Below, piece by piece: positions 31,057-38,571 of a DNA stretch of 38,571 nucleotides. Position 1 is the stretch's first letter. Each line of letters starts with the position of its first letter. This DNA comes from Acidimicrobiales bacterium. Its GTDB lineage: Bacteria; Actinomycetota; Acidimicrobiia; Acidimicrobiales; SZUA-35. The stretch is taken from contig JAHDCV010000034.1 in NCBI GenBank assembly GCA_020629695.1, positions 1 to 38,571 on the forward strand, given 5' to 3'. The position numbers and the translations under genes were made by a program. The notes beneath the pieces were generated by a model. That model did no database searches. It worked only from the letters and a program-made list of their open reading frames with translations, and was not told the DNA's origin.

Positions 31057-31362
31057 ATGATGCAGGTTCTGGTGGCGGTCAACGATCGGCGAACGAGCGA
31101 GACGGATGCACTCGACGGCGAGCTCGTCATGCCCCGTCCGGCCGACTTCGAGAGCGGTCCGGCCTTCGTCGGCGTCGCGAGCCTGCGACCCGCCGAGCGT
31201 GCCGAGGTCGTCGAGCTGGCCGGAGTCGACGCCGGGATCGTCTCGGTCGCCGTCGCGGATGCACTGCACCGCCTCGGCCTGCTCACCGAGGTCTGGAGTG
31301 CCGACGACGAGGCGCTGGTGGACGCACAGCTCGAGCGGATGGCATTGCTCGTCGCGGCGTGA
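31057..31362 (+). CDS. Small hypothetical protein, 101 aa
   Basis: I do not recognise this protein. It has an N-terminal strand (MQVLVAVNDRRTSE), an acidic middle and two helices (RPAERAEVVELAG and EALVDAQLERMALLVAA); there is no membrane segment. ATG 31057 and ATG 31060 are both possible, with GAGAGG just upstream. It is divergent from the DddP homologue across a promoter region containing the shared operator, and converges with the dioxygenase gene (12 bp apart). Its position between two genes of one putative regulon suggests it belongs to it, but that is inference. Confidence 0.6.
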   Translation: MMQVLVAVNDRRTSETDALDGELVMPRPADFESGPAFVGVASLRPAERAEVVELAGVDAGIVSVAVADALHRLGLLTEVWSADDEALVDAQLERMALLVAA

Positions 31363-31374
31363 CGACCGTGGACG

Positions 31375-32442
31375 TCAGTGCCGAACGTGCTGGAGGCGCC
31401 AGGCCTCGTTCAGCACGTCATCGGCGTCGAAGTAGGTGTCCTGGAGATGGCGCGCGCCCGAGGCCGGTCGGAACGCACGTCGTGCGTGGAGCACCCGATG
31501 GTTCTGCACCATGAGCAGGTCTCCGGCGTTCAAACGGAACTGGATCTGATTCGCCTCGTCGGTGATCAGGGCCGACAACGTGTGGTAGGCCGCGTACCAG
31601 TCGGCGGCATACGACGCGGTCGGATCGATCGCCTGGAGCAGCTGGTTCGAGTACCGCAGGTGAGTCACCTCACCCGCCACGTTCGTCCGCAGAATCGGCG
31701 ATCGCCCCCAGGTCTCGGCGTCGTCCGCGAACTGACGGAATCCCACCTCCACCGACGCGAGGATCTCCCGGTGCTCCGCCGAGAGCATCCCGGCGATCGT
31801 GAATCCGTCCACGAGAACCGAGTCGCCGCCTTCGGCGTCGTTGACCAGCATGTGCAGGATCTGCCCGCTGGGTGGGTGCCGCTTCGATCCCATGTCGTTG
31901 TGCGGCGGGAGCGCCTCCGAGGTGTGGGCGACGTTGTAGCCGGCCGGATCGACGTAGACGTCGTGGACGAGGTCGAACGGGACCTCGATCGGCGGCGCCC
32001 AGCGTCGGATGAAGGGCACACAGGCGCCCGACTCGGTGGGGGTCGCCGTGATCACGACCGCCCCGTCCCGACCGAAGGCTTCGAGCATCTCGAGTTCGAC
32101 GGCGAGTGATCCACCCGTCACGTCAGCGTGATCGAACCGCTCCGGCACGAAGCCCGGATGCCACGGCTTCGGATCCGGATAGGCGCGTCGCGCTTGTGCG
32201 GTGACGTCATTCCACCACGCCGATGAATACGACGACCGGTGGTCGCCCCAGTCGACATCGATCGTGCCGTCGGCGGCCACCGCGACACCCGCCGGCATCA
32301 GGTCGGCGGCGACCTGGGAGATGACGAGCCGGTGCTCGGTCGTGGACACGACACGGCACTCGGCGCACGGACAGTTGTCGCGGAGCCACAGGGCGGGCAC
32401 CGCGACCGGGCCCTCAGGCCATCGAAGCTCGACCATCGTCAT
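31375..32442 (-). CDS. Gamma-butyrobetaine hydroxylase-like 2OG dioxygenase
   Basis: This 355-aa protein has two parts. The N-terminal GBBH-like zinc domain has Cys24-x-Cys26-x2-Cys29 (RDNCPCAECR) and His68, the usual zinc set. The C-terminal TauD-type domain has iron ligands His181-x-Asp183 (PPHNDMG) and His319 (NHRVLHARRAF) and a likely 2OG-binding Arg nearby. This architecture is that of gamma-butyrobetaine hydroxylase (carnitine synthesis) and trimethyllysine dioxygenase; a bacterial homologue may act on another betaine. ATG 32442 has AGAAGG 9 nt upstream. The promoter and shared operator lie upstream. Confidence 0.87.
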   Translation of the reverse strand: MTMVELRWPEGPVAVPALWLRDNCPCAECRVVSTTEHRLVISQVAADLMPAGVAVAADGTIDVDWGDHRSSYSSAWWNDVTAQARRAYPDPKPWHPGFVPERFDHADVTGGSLAVELEMLEAFGRDGAVVITATPTESGACVPFIRRWAPPIEVPFDLVHDVYVDPAGYNVAHTSEALPPHNDMGSKRHPPSGQILHMLVNDAEGGDSVLVDGFTIAGMLSAEHREILASVEVGFRQFADDAETWGRSPILRTNVAGEVTHLRYSNQLLQAIDPTASYAADWYAAYHTLSALITDEANQIQFRLNAGDLLMVQNHRVLHARRAFRPASGARHLQDTYFDADDVLNEAWRLQHVRH

Positions 32443-32485
32443 CTCGGTGCACCTTCTTGTGGCGAGCCAGTCGGCGACGTTGCCC

Positions 32486-32502
32486 ACTGGACGTCCGTTC
32501 AG
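32486..32502. promoter_or_regulatory. Shared operator, copy 3 (dioxygenase gene)
   Basis: ACTGGACGTCCGTTCAG sits inside a longer imperfect palindrome CACTGGACGTCCGTTCAGTG (32485-32504; 16 of 20 positions symmetric). It begins 7 nt past the -10 element and so covers the expected transcription start, the position of a classical repressor site. Confidence 0.75.
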
Positions 32503-32509
32503 TGCGAGA

Positions 32510-32538
32510 AATGTATTGAGCTTTCCGACGAAGGGCAA
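32510..32538 (-). promoter_or_regulatory. Promoter of the dioxygenase gene
   Basis: On the minus strand TTGCCC (32538-32533) and TACATT (32515-32510) are separated by 17 bp, a good match to a housekeeping sigma-70-type promoter. The transcript would begin near 32503, inside the operator, leaving a leader of about 60 nt with the AGAAGG ribosome site. Confidence 0.6.
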
Positions 32539-32595
32539 GCACTTCCCGATGACATCCCGAAACGACGACCGCCTGACCAAGGGCGGCCGGTCGGA

Positions 32596-33495
32596 TCATC
32601 GCGACGGCGCCATCACGTCCGCTTCGAAACGCGCCATGACCGCGTCGAACTCGTCGCCGGCGCCGAGCGTGAAGTCGGGGATGATCAGCTCGTCCACGCC
32701 GACCGCGGCGTAGGCGGCGACCGTGTCCTCGACCATCGCCGGGGTGCCGACGATCGAGGGACGCGGCAGCCCGCCGGATCGGATCGCCGCCGCCTCCTCT
32801 TCGGTGTCGGTGAGGAACAGCAATGCCACCGCGGTCTTGTGGATCTCGCCGACGTCACGCCCGAGACGCTCGCAGTGGGCGGCGAGCACCTCGATCTTCT
32901 GCTCGAGAAGATCGGGCTCACCCCAGACGTTCCACTGTTCGGCGTACTGGGCGACCATCCGCAACGTCTTCTTCTCGCCGCCACCACCGATCAGGATCGG
33001 GAGCCGGCCGACCGGCTTGGGCGACAGCGGTGCATCAGTCATCCGGTAGTGCTTGCCGTCGAGATCGACCCGATCGTCGTCTCGAAGACCCCGGAGGATC
33101 CGGAGCGACTCCTCGAGCTTCTCGAAGCGATCCGTGAACGTGCCGTATTCGATGCCGTAGGCGGTGTGTTCGTTCTCCTGCCAGCCGGCTCCCATGCCGA
33201 GCACCACCCGACCGCCCGAGATGTGGTCAGCGGTGACCGCCTGCTTCGCCAACACGGCGGGATTCCGGTAGGTGTTGCCGACCACCATGGGCCCGATCCG
33301 GACGCGCTCGGTGGTGGCGGCGATCGCCGACAGCATCGCCCACGCTTCGTGGAACGGACGCTCGACGTCGCCGCTCATCGGCATGAAGTGGTCGGCGAGC
33401 CAGACGCCGTCCCAGCCGCCGGCCTCGGCCCGCTGGGCACGACGCAGGATCTCGTCGGTCGTGTGGCTGTTCCCGATCCAGAAGCTGAACTGCAT
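32596..33495 (-). CDS. LLM-class (probably F420-dependent) oxidoreductase
   Basis: This 299-aa luciferase-like TIM-barrel protein begins MQFSFWIGNSHTTDEILRRA, with WDGVWLADHFMP, VRIGPMVVGNTYRNPAVLAKQAVTAD and GGRVVLGMGAGWQENEH, the pattern of F420-dependent LLM enzymes common in actinobacteria. The cofactor is inferred from subfamily. ATG 33495 is used; upstream in-frame sequence is Ser-rich and not family-like. It lies 153 bp upstream of the dioxygenase start on the same strand. The substrate is unknown. Confidence 0.88.
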   Translation of the reverse strand: MQFSFWIGNSHTTDEILRRAQRAEAGGWDGVWLADHFMPMSGDVERPFHEAWAMLSAIAATTERVRIGPMVVGNTYRNPAVLAKQAVTADHISGGRVVLGMGAGWQENEHTAYGIEYGTFTDRFEKLEESLRILRGLRDDDRVDLDGKHYRMTDAPLSPKPVGRLPILIGGGGEKKTLRMVAQYAEQWNVWGEPDLLEQKIEVLAAHCERLGRDVGEIHKTAVALLFLTDTEEEAAAIRSGGLPRPSIVGTPAMVEDTVAAYAAVGVDELIIPDFTLGAGDEFDAVMARFEADVMAPSR

Positions 33496-33577
33496 GGGTC
33501 CGAACCTAGGGCGTGACCACCTGGCCGACGAGCCAGCCCCGGTCAAGCAGCCCGGCTCCCCTGTCGATGATCTCGTC

Positions 33578-34960
33578 ATGCGACGCTCGATCATCCGTGC
33601 TTTCGTCGGCCTCGTGCTCCTGACCGGCGGCTGCGGCAGCCTCGACAGCACCGACGACGGCACGTCCGCATCGACCGTCGAGACGACCGACGCCACCACG
33701 TCACCGGACGCGGCGACCACCGACGAAGCGGACGAGGCGGGGAGCGCCGACGACCCCGACGAAGCCGCCGGAACCGAGGCGACCGACGACCTCGACGAGG
33801 CGGCGCTGTGTGCGGCCCTCTCGCAGGACGACATCGATCCGACCGTCGTCGAGCTGGCCCCCGATCGCTACCGGACGGCGCTCCAGTCCTTCGTCGACAT
33901 GCCGGACGCGATGGATGGCGAGGATCTCCAGCCCATGATCGACGCCGCCGACGCCAACCCGACCATGGGCGTGGACCTCCGGGCGCTGCTCGACGAGATC
34001 GAGTGCGACACGCAGACCGAACTCGAGGTGGGAGCGATCGCCGACATGTTCGCCCTGTACGAGCCGGAGCCCGACGACGCCTACTGCGCGGTGCTGAGCG
34101 AGGCGTTCGCCGACCAGACCGAGGGTCTGACTCCCGACGACAGTGAGGTGCTGCCCGAACACGCAGCGGCGTGGAACCGGCTCCGCCTCCTCGGCGACAG
34201 CGGCGACGATCTCGACCTCCCGGAGGACGAGGCCTGGCGGCTGTTCGGGGATCTCGCGGGGCTGGGCATGTACGCCGAGGGTCGGTGCGGTCAGCCGGGC
34301 GTGTTCGCCCAGACGATGTTCGGCGCCGCGTTCATGCTCGCCGCCGCCACCGGAGAGTTCGGCGGCGACGGGGGCGAGCTCGAGGTCCTCCCGGCCGACA
34401 ACCCGCCGGAGGTCGACCCGGAGGCGAACGGCGACACGATCGTCTCCCGGTCTCCGCTCGACGATGCCGAGTCGGCTCGACTGCTCGAACTCGCAGGCGG
34501 GAACTCCTCGATCACCGGGTTCGAGCGACTCGTCCTCGACCTCGATGCCGAGGACGACCCCGGCCGCTACCTCGCCGAGGTCATCGTGCCGGTCGCGTGG
34601 GAGCTCGAGGACACGTTCTTCGGCGTCGGCTTCGAGCCCGTCGACGGCGGATTCTTCACCGAGCTCTCGTTCGATGTCGCCTGCCAGGGTCTCTGCGGTC
34701 CCGCCGATGACTGGCCCGAGCGCTTCGCCAGCTTCTTCGAGGAATCCGGTGCCGAGATCCTCGCGGACGAGCCACTCACCGGCCCCGAGGGCCGACTCGT
34801 CGTGACCGGCGGTTCGATCACCACCGACGTGATCGCCGGCCGCTGGTCGGCCGACGCCGGTCGCCTCCTGCAGTGCCAGGCCGAACTCGACGACGAGGAC
34901 GTCGCCCTCGTGCCGCTCTTCTCCGAGATCTGCCGTCTGGCCGTCGCCCGCTGGCTCTGA
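33578..34960 (+). CDS. Secreted acidic lipoprotein of unknown function
   Basis: The protein has 460 aa. A signal peptide (MRRSIIRAFVGLVLLTGGC) ends at Cys19, a plausible lipobox although Thr rather than Leu/Val is at position -3. It is followed by an Asp/Glu/Thr-rich linker (about 20-75). The remaining region is helical and strongly acidic, with several Cys residues (EIECDT, DAYCAV, GRCGQP, VACQGLCG, LLQCQAE, SEICRL) that could form disulfides outside the cell. No enzymatic motif is seen. It stands alone between convergent and divergent neighbours. Confidence 0.75.
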   Translation: MRRSIIRAFVGLVLLTGGCGSLDSTDDGTSASTVETTDATTSPDAATTDEADEAGSADDPDEAAGTEATDDLDEAALCAALSQDDIDPTVVELAPDRYRTALQSFVDMPDAMDGEDLQPMIDAADANPTMGVDLRALLDEIECDTQTELEVGAIADMFALYEPEPDDAYCAVLSEAFADQTEGLTPDDSEVLPEHAAAWNRLRLLGDSGDDLDLPEDEAWRLFGDLAGLGMYAEGRCGQPGVFAQTMFGAAFMLAAATGEFGGDGGELEVLPADNPPEVDPEANGDTIVSRSPLDDAESARLLELAGGNSSITGFERLVLDLDAEDDPGRYLAEVIVPVAWELEDTFFGVGFEPVDGGFFTELSFDVACQGLCGPADDWPERFASFFEESGAEILADEPLTGPEGRLVVTGGSITTDVIAGRWSADAGRLLQCQAELDDEDVALVPLFSEICRLAVARWL

Positions 34961-34978
34961 CCCGGCCCGGCACGTCGC

Positions 34979-35575
34979 TCAGCCGGCGGCCCGGACCGAC
35001 ACCCGATCCCCCGCACGGACGACCACCCGGTCGGCGCGGTGGTCGAGGCGCAGCACGAACCCTCGCATGCCCCGATGCAGGAAGGCGCGGTCCTCGGCGA
35101 TCTCCTCGATGGTGGCGTCCGGGGTGCCCCGCAGATGCCGCGTGAACATCGGGCACGGTGCGGCGACCTTGGCCCGGTCGAGTTCGGTCACCGTGCCGTC
35201 CGCGTGCTCGACACGGATTCCGCCCGCCAACTCCGGCTGAGTCAGGACTTGCCCGGACGCGACGATCACGTTCTCCCCGGCGATGCCGATCGGTGCCGAA
35301 CCGAATCGCTCCGCCATCGCTGCGTAGTGCGCGGTGAAGCCGATCGACAACGCCCGGTCGGGCGTGAACCCGGCGCCATCCGGATGCTCCCGGTGGTGGA
35401 CGTCCAGTTCGATCCGCCCATCGACCTCGGCGGAGACCCCGCCCGGCTCGATCGCCAGGGCGTCGACCTCGAGCAGCGGTTCGGGGCGGTAGACGTTCGG
35501 TCGACCGCCGGTCAACGCCCGTCGTTGGATCTGGAGCAGCACGATCTCGCCGACGGGGCGCCACGGAGCGGACAT
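34979..35575 (-). CDS. MOSC-domain protein
   Basis: This 198-aa protein has a MOSC domain: GIAGENVIVASG is the conserved GENL-type strand and Cys141 (APCPMFTRHLRG) is the Cys expected to bind sulfur or the molybdenum cofactor. MOSC proteins handle MoCo sulfuration or are Mo-dependent reductases for N-hydroxy compounds. No beta-barrel N-terminal domain (MOSC_N) is present, so it is a stand-alone type. ATG 35575 is divergent from the amidohydrolase gene (29 bp). Confidence 0.85.
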   Translation of the reverse strand: MSAPWRPVGEIVLLQIQRRALTGGRPNVYRPEPLLEVDALAIEPGGVSAEVDGRIELDVHHREHPDGAGFTPDRALSIGFTAHYAAMAERFGSAPIGIAGENVIVASGQVLTQPELAGGIRVEHADGTVTELDRAKVAAPCPMFTRHLRGTPDATIEEIAEDRAFLHRGMRGFVLRLDHRADRVVVRAGDRVSVRAAG

Positions 35576-35604
35576 GGCCCGAGTATGCCGGTTAGGTTCG
35601 GCCC

Positions 35605-36675
35605 GTGTCCGACAGCACCGCACCCACGATGCCCGTCGACGACGTCGTCGATCCGCACATCCACCTCTTCGACCTGTTGGGTACGCCTCGCCCCATGCAG
35701 CCGATCGGCAAGATGTTCCGTGGCAACGACACGCTCGTCCGAGCGGCGGCGCTGAAGGCCATGCCGGCCGCCACGATCGCCTACTTCGGCGAACGAACGG
35801 ACCTGCTGGGCGACTACCGACCCACCGACTTCCGCACGGATTCAGCGTCGTCGCGGGTCGCTCGCTACGTCCACATCGAGGCCGGCTGGTCCGACAAGAC
35901 GCCGATGGATCCCGTCGGAGAGACCGTCTGGCTCGACGCACTCCCCGACGGCCCGGCCGCCATCGTCGGCCATGCCGACCTGACCCGGGGCACAGCCGCG
36001 GGAGCCGTCATGCGTGGCCATCTCGAGGCCAGCCACAAGGTCCGTGGGATCCGTCACTCGATGTCATGGCACGAGGCGGGCGGCGTCATGGACTTCGGGA
36101 CGGCAAAGGCCATGAGTCGGATGTCCGGCTACCGCGCCGGCTTCGACCAGTTGGCGGTCCACGGCCTCTCGTTCGACGCCTGGTGCTTCGCCGAGCAGAT
36201 CCCCCACGTCACCGAGCTGGCCGACCACAACCCCGACGTTCCCATCGTGCTCTGCCACCTCGGCACACCCGTCGGGATCGGCGGCGAGTTCGCCGGCATC
36301 GGTGCCACCCCGGCGGAGCGCGACCTCATCGCCGGTCGTTGGCGGGACGCACTCGCCGACCTCGCGAGTCGGCCGCAGGTCTCGGCCAAGATCTCGGGTC
36401 TGCTCATGCCCGCCCTGGGCTTCGGCCACGAACACACCGAGGCGTCACCATCGGTCGACCGCCTCGCCGAGGAACTGGGCCCGATGGTCGAGCACGCGCT
36501 CGCGGTGTTCGGCCCGGACCGCTGCATGTTCGCCTCGAACTTCCCCGTCGATCGTGTCAGTAGCGACTACGAGACCGTCACCCGAGCGATGCTCCAACTG
36601 ACCGAGTCGCTCGACGATGCGGCGCAGGCGGCGCTGTGGCGCGACACCGCCGTCCGCTTCTATCGCTTGACCTGA
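35605..36675 (+). CDS. Amidohydrolase-family TIM-barrel hydrolase
   Basis: This 356-aa metal-dependent hydrolase of the amidohydrolase-2 type (COG3618-like) has the first ligand pair DPHIHLFD, then VGHADL, a later HLGTP histidine and the C-terminal FASNFPVD aspartate. Relatives are lactonases and decarboxylases, such as L-fuconolactonase or 2-pyrone-4,6-dicarboxylate hydrolase. GTG 35605 begins the gene 29 bp from the MOSC start. The substrate is not predictable. Confidence 0.88.
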   Translation: MSDSTAPTMPVDDVVDPHIHLFDLLGTPRPMQPIGKMFRGNDTLVRAAALKAMPAATIAYFGERTDLLGDYRPTDFRTDSASSRVARYVHIEAGWSDKTPMDPVGETVWLDALPDGPAAIVGHADLTRGTAAGAVMRGHLEASHKVRGIRHSMSWHEAGGVMDFGTAKAMSRMSGYRAGFDQLAVHGLSFDAWCFAEQIPHVTELADHNPDVPIVLCHLGTPVGIGGEFAGIGATPAERDLIAGRWRDALADLASRPQVSAKISGLLMPALGFGHEHTEASPSVDRLAEELGPMVEHALAVFGPDRCMFASNFPVDRVSSDYETVTRAMLQLTESLDDAAQAALWRDTAVRFYRLT

Positions 36676-36684
36676 GCTCGGCGA

Positions 36685-36721
36685 CGCCGGCGCGGAGCCC
36701 GGGCGACCGCGCTCGCCGGCG
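36685..36721 (+). terminator. GC-rich hairpin after the amidohydrolase gene
   Basis: CGCCGGCG at 36685-36692 recurs at 36714-36721; being self-complementary, the two copies pair over a 21-nt loop. It starts 9 nt after the stop codon at 36675. There is no T-tract. The rest of the 152-bp gap up to 36828 holds no other feature I can support. Confidence 0.4.
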
Positions 36722-36827
36722 ATGACGGCCGTCGAGCCGTGACGCCGTGTGGCCGTGGTCACGCCAGGGTCCGAATACTCAGCGACCTCACTTTCCCGCG
36801 GTGCCGCCGGATGGCAGAGTCGCCCAC

Positions 36828-38571
36828 ATGCCACCGACGTCAACCTCCACCACGCGGTTGGCATGCGTGTTGTTCACCGACGTCGCCGATTCGACCGCGA
36901 CGATGTCGGCCCACGGTCCGGCGGCGGCGACGGAGCTCCGGCGAGTCCACGACGACGTGGTGGCCCGGATCATCGCCACCCATGGTGGATCGATCGTCGA
37001 CACCAACGGCGACGGCGTCATGGCACTGCTTCCGACCGCATCGCTCGGCATGGCCGCAGCGCTTCGGCTGCTCGTGGACTTCGACGACCACGGTCGTCGT
37101 TGCGACGTCCCGGCACCGATACGACTCCGCATCGGTGCCGCCGTCGGTGAGGTCATCTCGGAGGGGAACCGACACATCGGCGACGCCGTCGTGGAAGCCG
37201 CACGTCTCGAGGCGCTGGCCGAGCCCGGTTCGGTGCTCGCAACGACGCTGGTCGCGACGCTCGCACGTGACGTCGAGACTGCCGAGATCGTCGAGCGCGA
37301 CCCGATGATGCTCAAGGGCTTTCCATCGCCGGTGTCGGTGTGCACGATCCGACCGAAGGATCTCGGACTCGGCCCTCTGCCGCTTCCGAAGGAGTTCGTC
37401 GACCCGTCGTCGACGCCGCTCATCGGGCGCCAGGCCGCCCTGGCGACTCTCGAGCGCCAGTGGGCCGCGGCAACGTCAGGCCGACTCGTCATCGGCGCCC
37501 TCGCCGGCGAGGCCGGCGCGGGAAAGAGCCGACTGATCAGGGAGTTCGCCCGTCGCTGCCACGCCGAAGGCGGCATTGTGTTGCACGGGGCGAGCGACTC
37601 CGAGCTCGACATCCCGTACCAGAGCGTCGCCGACGCGCTCCTCCCGGCCGGCGAGATCGACGACATCATCGCGGCAGCCATCGACGGCGTCGGCCCCCTC
37701 GCCCGGCTCTTCGCCCTCGGCGATCGTGGCGACCACGAGGCGCTCGAGCGGCGCGAGGTCTTCGCCGCAGTCACCGAAACGCTCGCTCGACTCTCGACCC
37801 GCCGACCCGTGCTTCTCGCGCTCGACGACTTGCACTGGGCGAGATCGTCGACGGCGCAGCTGCTGCATGCCCTGGTCGACGAGCTCGCCGGTCATCGACT
37901 GCACGTCATCGTCGGCTACCGCCCGAACGAGATCGACAGCCTCCATCCCGTCTCCGCATTGGTCGGCTCGCCGGCGGTCCAGGCGGCTCTCGAGCTGGTG
38001 GATCTCGAGGCACTGGGCGGCGACGACGTCGCCGATCTGGCCGCGGCCAGCGCCGGACGAGCGCTGACTCCATCCGAGACGGCGCTGGCCCGCCGGATCC
38101 ACGAAGACTGCGGCGGGAGCCCGTTCTACGTCGGCGAGGTGCTCCGGCACCTGCTCGTCGTGTCCGACGCGTTCGGTCCCGTTCCTCCGCCGGAGGGAGC
38201 CACACTGGCGCTCGCCGTGCCGCCGACGGTGCGTGACGTCGTCGTTCGACGGGCGGAGTCGCTCGGACCGGAGGCACTGCGGCTGCTCTCGACCGCGTGT
38301 GTCGCAGGACCGTCCTTCGATGTCGACATCGTCGCCCGTGCGGCAGGCATCGACCCCAACGACGCGCTCGATCTGCTCGAGCTCGCCGTCGATCGGACAC
38401 TCTGTCGCGAAGCGCCCCGCGACGGTCGCTTCGTCTTCGCCCACGACATCGTGCGAAGCGCCCTGGCGGGCCGACTGAGCGCGGCCCGGACACTCCGTGT
38501 GCATCTTCGACTCGCAGAGGCGCTCGAGGCGACGCCGAGCCCGCCGCTCGACGAACTGGTGCGCCACTGGA
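36828..38571 (+). CDS. Class III cyclase-like domain with AAA/STAND ATPase (3' truncated by window)
   Basis: At least 581 aa are visible and the gene runs off the window end. Residues about 10-165 are a class III adenylyl/guanylyl cyclase domain, with metal-binding Asp18 (LFTDVADST) and Asp62 (NGDGVMA). The motif normally VNxAARL reads VVEAARL here, so the transition-state Asn is replaced while the Arg stays; activity may be reduced. Then follows an AAA_16/STAND-type ATPase with Walker A GEAGAGKS (227-234) and Walker B LLALDDLHW (Asp333, Asp334). Such proteins usually end with TPR repeats or a LuxR helix-turn-helix and act as regulators. ATG 36828 lies 106 bp past the end of the hairpin that follows the amidohydrolase gene. 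Confidence 0.87.
   Translation, partial: MPPTSTSTTRLACVLFTDVADSTATMSAHGPAAATELRRVHDDVVARIIATHGGSIVDTNGDGVMALLPTASLGMAAALRLLVDFDDHGRRCDVPAPIRLRIGAAVGEVISEGNRHIGDAVVEAARLEALAEPGSVLATTLVATLARDVETAEIVERDPMMLKGFPSPVSVCTIRPKDLGLGPLPLPKEFVDPSSTPLIGRQAALATLERQWAAATSGRLVIGALAGEAGAGKSRLIREFARRCHAEGGIVLHGASDSELDIPYQSVADALLPAGEIDDIIAAAIDGVGPLARLFALGDRGDHEALERREVFAAVTETLARLSTRRPVLLALDDLHWARSSTAQLLHALVDELAGHRLHVIVGYRPNEIDSLHPVSALVGSPAVQAALELVDLEALGGDDVADLAAASAGRALTPSETALARRIHEDCGGSPFYVGEVLRHLLVVSDAFGPVPPPEGATLALAVPPTVRDVVVRRAESLGPEALRLLSTACVAGPSFDVDIVARAAGIDPNDALDLLELAVDRTLCREAPRDGRFVFAHDIVRSALAGRLSAARTLRVHLRLAEALEATPSPPLDELVRHW

Noticed and set aside
35393-35413. GTGGACGTCCAG, resembling part of the shared operator
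   Set aside because: It lies inside the MOSC coding region and lacks the other half of the motif.

Overview
The window is GC-rich actinobacterial-type DNA, with strong G/C at third codon positions, many GTG starts and short 1-4 nt gene overlaps. The content (heliorhodopsin, two LLM flavin/F420-type oxidoreductases, a DddP-type DMSP lyase homologue, a FolP2-type dihydropteroate synthase paralogue, a SARP-like winged helix, a CoxL form II-like protein) suggests a marine or aquatic actinobacterium, most likely of class Acidimicrobiia. That placement is inference from gene content. No tRNA, rRNA, CRISPR array, integrase or intact insertion sequence was seen.

Layout. 1-1032: a two-helix membrane GAF-like protein and a 52-aa gene, minus strand, looking less GC-rich than the rest. 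1104-3649: Rieske oxygenase, SDR and TetR (BetI-like) operon, probably for oxidising a quaternary ammonium or similar substrate. 3650-4078: a 429-bp region with a small gene that seems frameshifted, flanked by a 19/20 inverted repeat. 4079-7823: a tight cluster of heliorhodopsin, VOC protein, acyl-CoA dehydrogenase and an alpha/beta-hydrolase fused to a SARP-like DNA-binding domain. Next comes a cupin gene whose promoter carries SARP-style direct repeats. 8423-12517 (minus): an M14 carboxypeptidase and an orphan CoxL-like molybdenum hydroxylase large subunit. 12652-19091: rhodanese, EamA and MFS transporters, a 36-aa membrane peptide, an NTF2-like protein, an amidase, FolP2 and a PAP2 protein. 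19167-26331: a 2OG-Fe(II) oxygenase, an M48-like metallopeptidase and a 1702-aa SF1 helicase with a nuclease-like C-terminus, the last two possibly a defence or DNA-processing pair. 26309-29521 (minus): SEC-C protein, ABC-F ATPase, LLM oxidoreductase. 29594-32442: DddP homologue, a small unknown protein and a gamma-butyrobetaine hydroxylase-like dioxygenase. 32596-38571: second LLM enzyme, lipoprotein, MOSC protein, amidohydrolase and a truncated cyclase/ATPase regulator.

Two observations stand out. First, the heliorhodopsin is unmistakable (Schiff-base Lys262, Glu125 counterion) and sits in a short co-directional cluster with lipid/acyl-CoA genes and a DNA-binding hydrolase. Second, a 16-bp imperfect palindrome, CTGGACGNCCGTTCAG, occurs upstream of three separate genes: the EamA transporter, the DddP homologue and the gamma-butyrobetaine hydroxylase-like gene. 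In each case it lies at a plausible promoter, so these look like one regulon, probably for osmolyte (DMSP/betaine) metabolism, controlled by a regulator not identified here.
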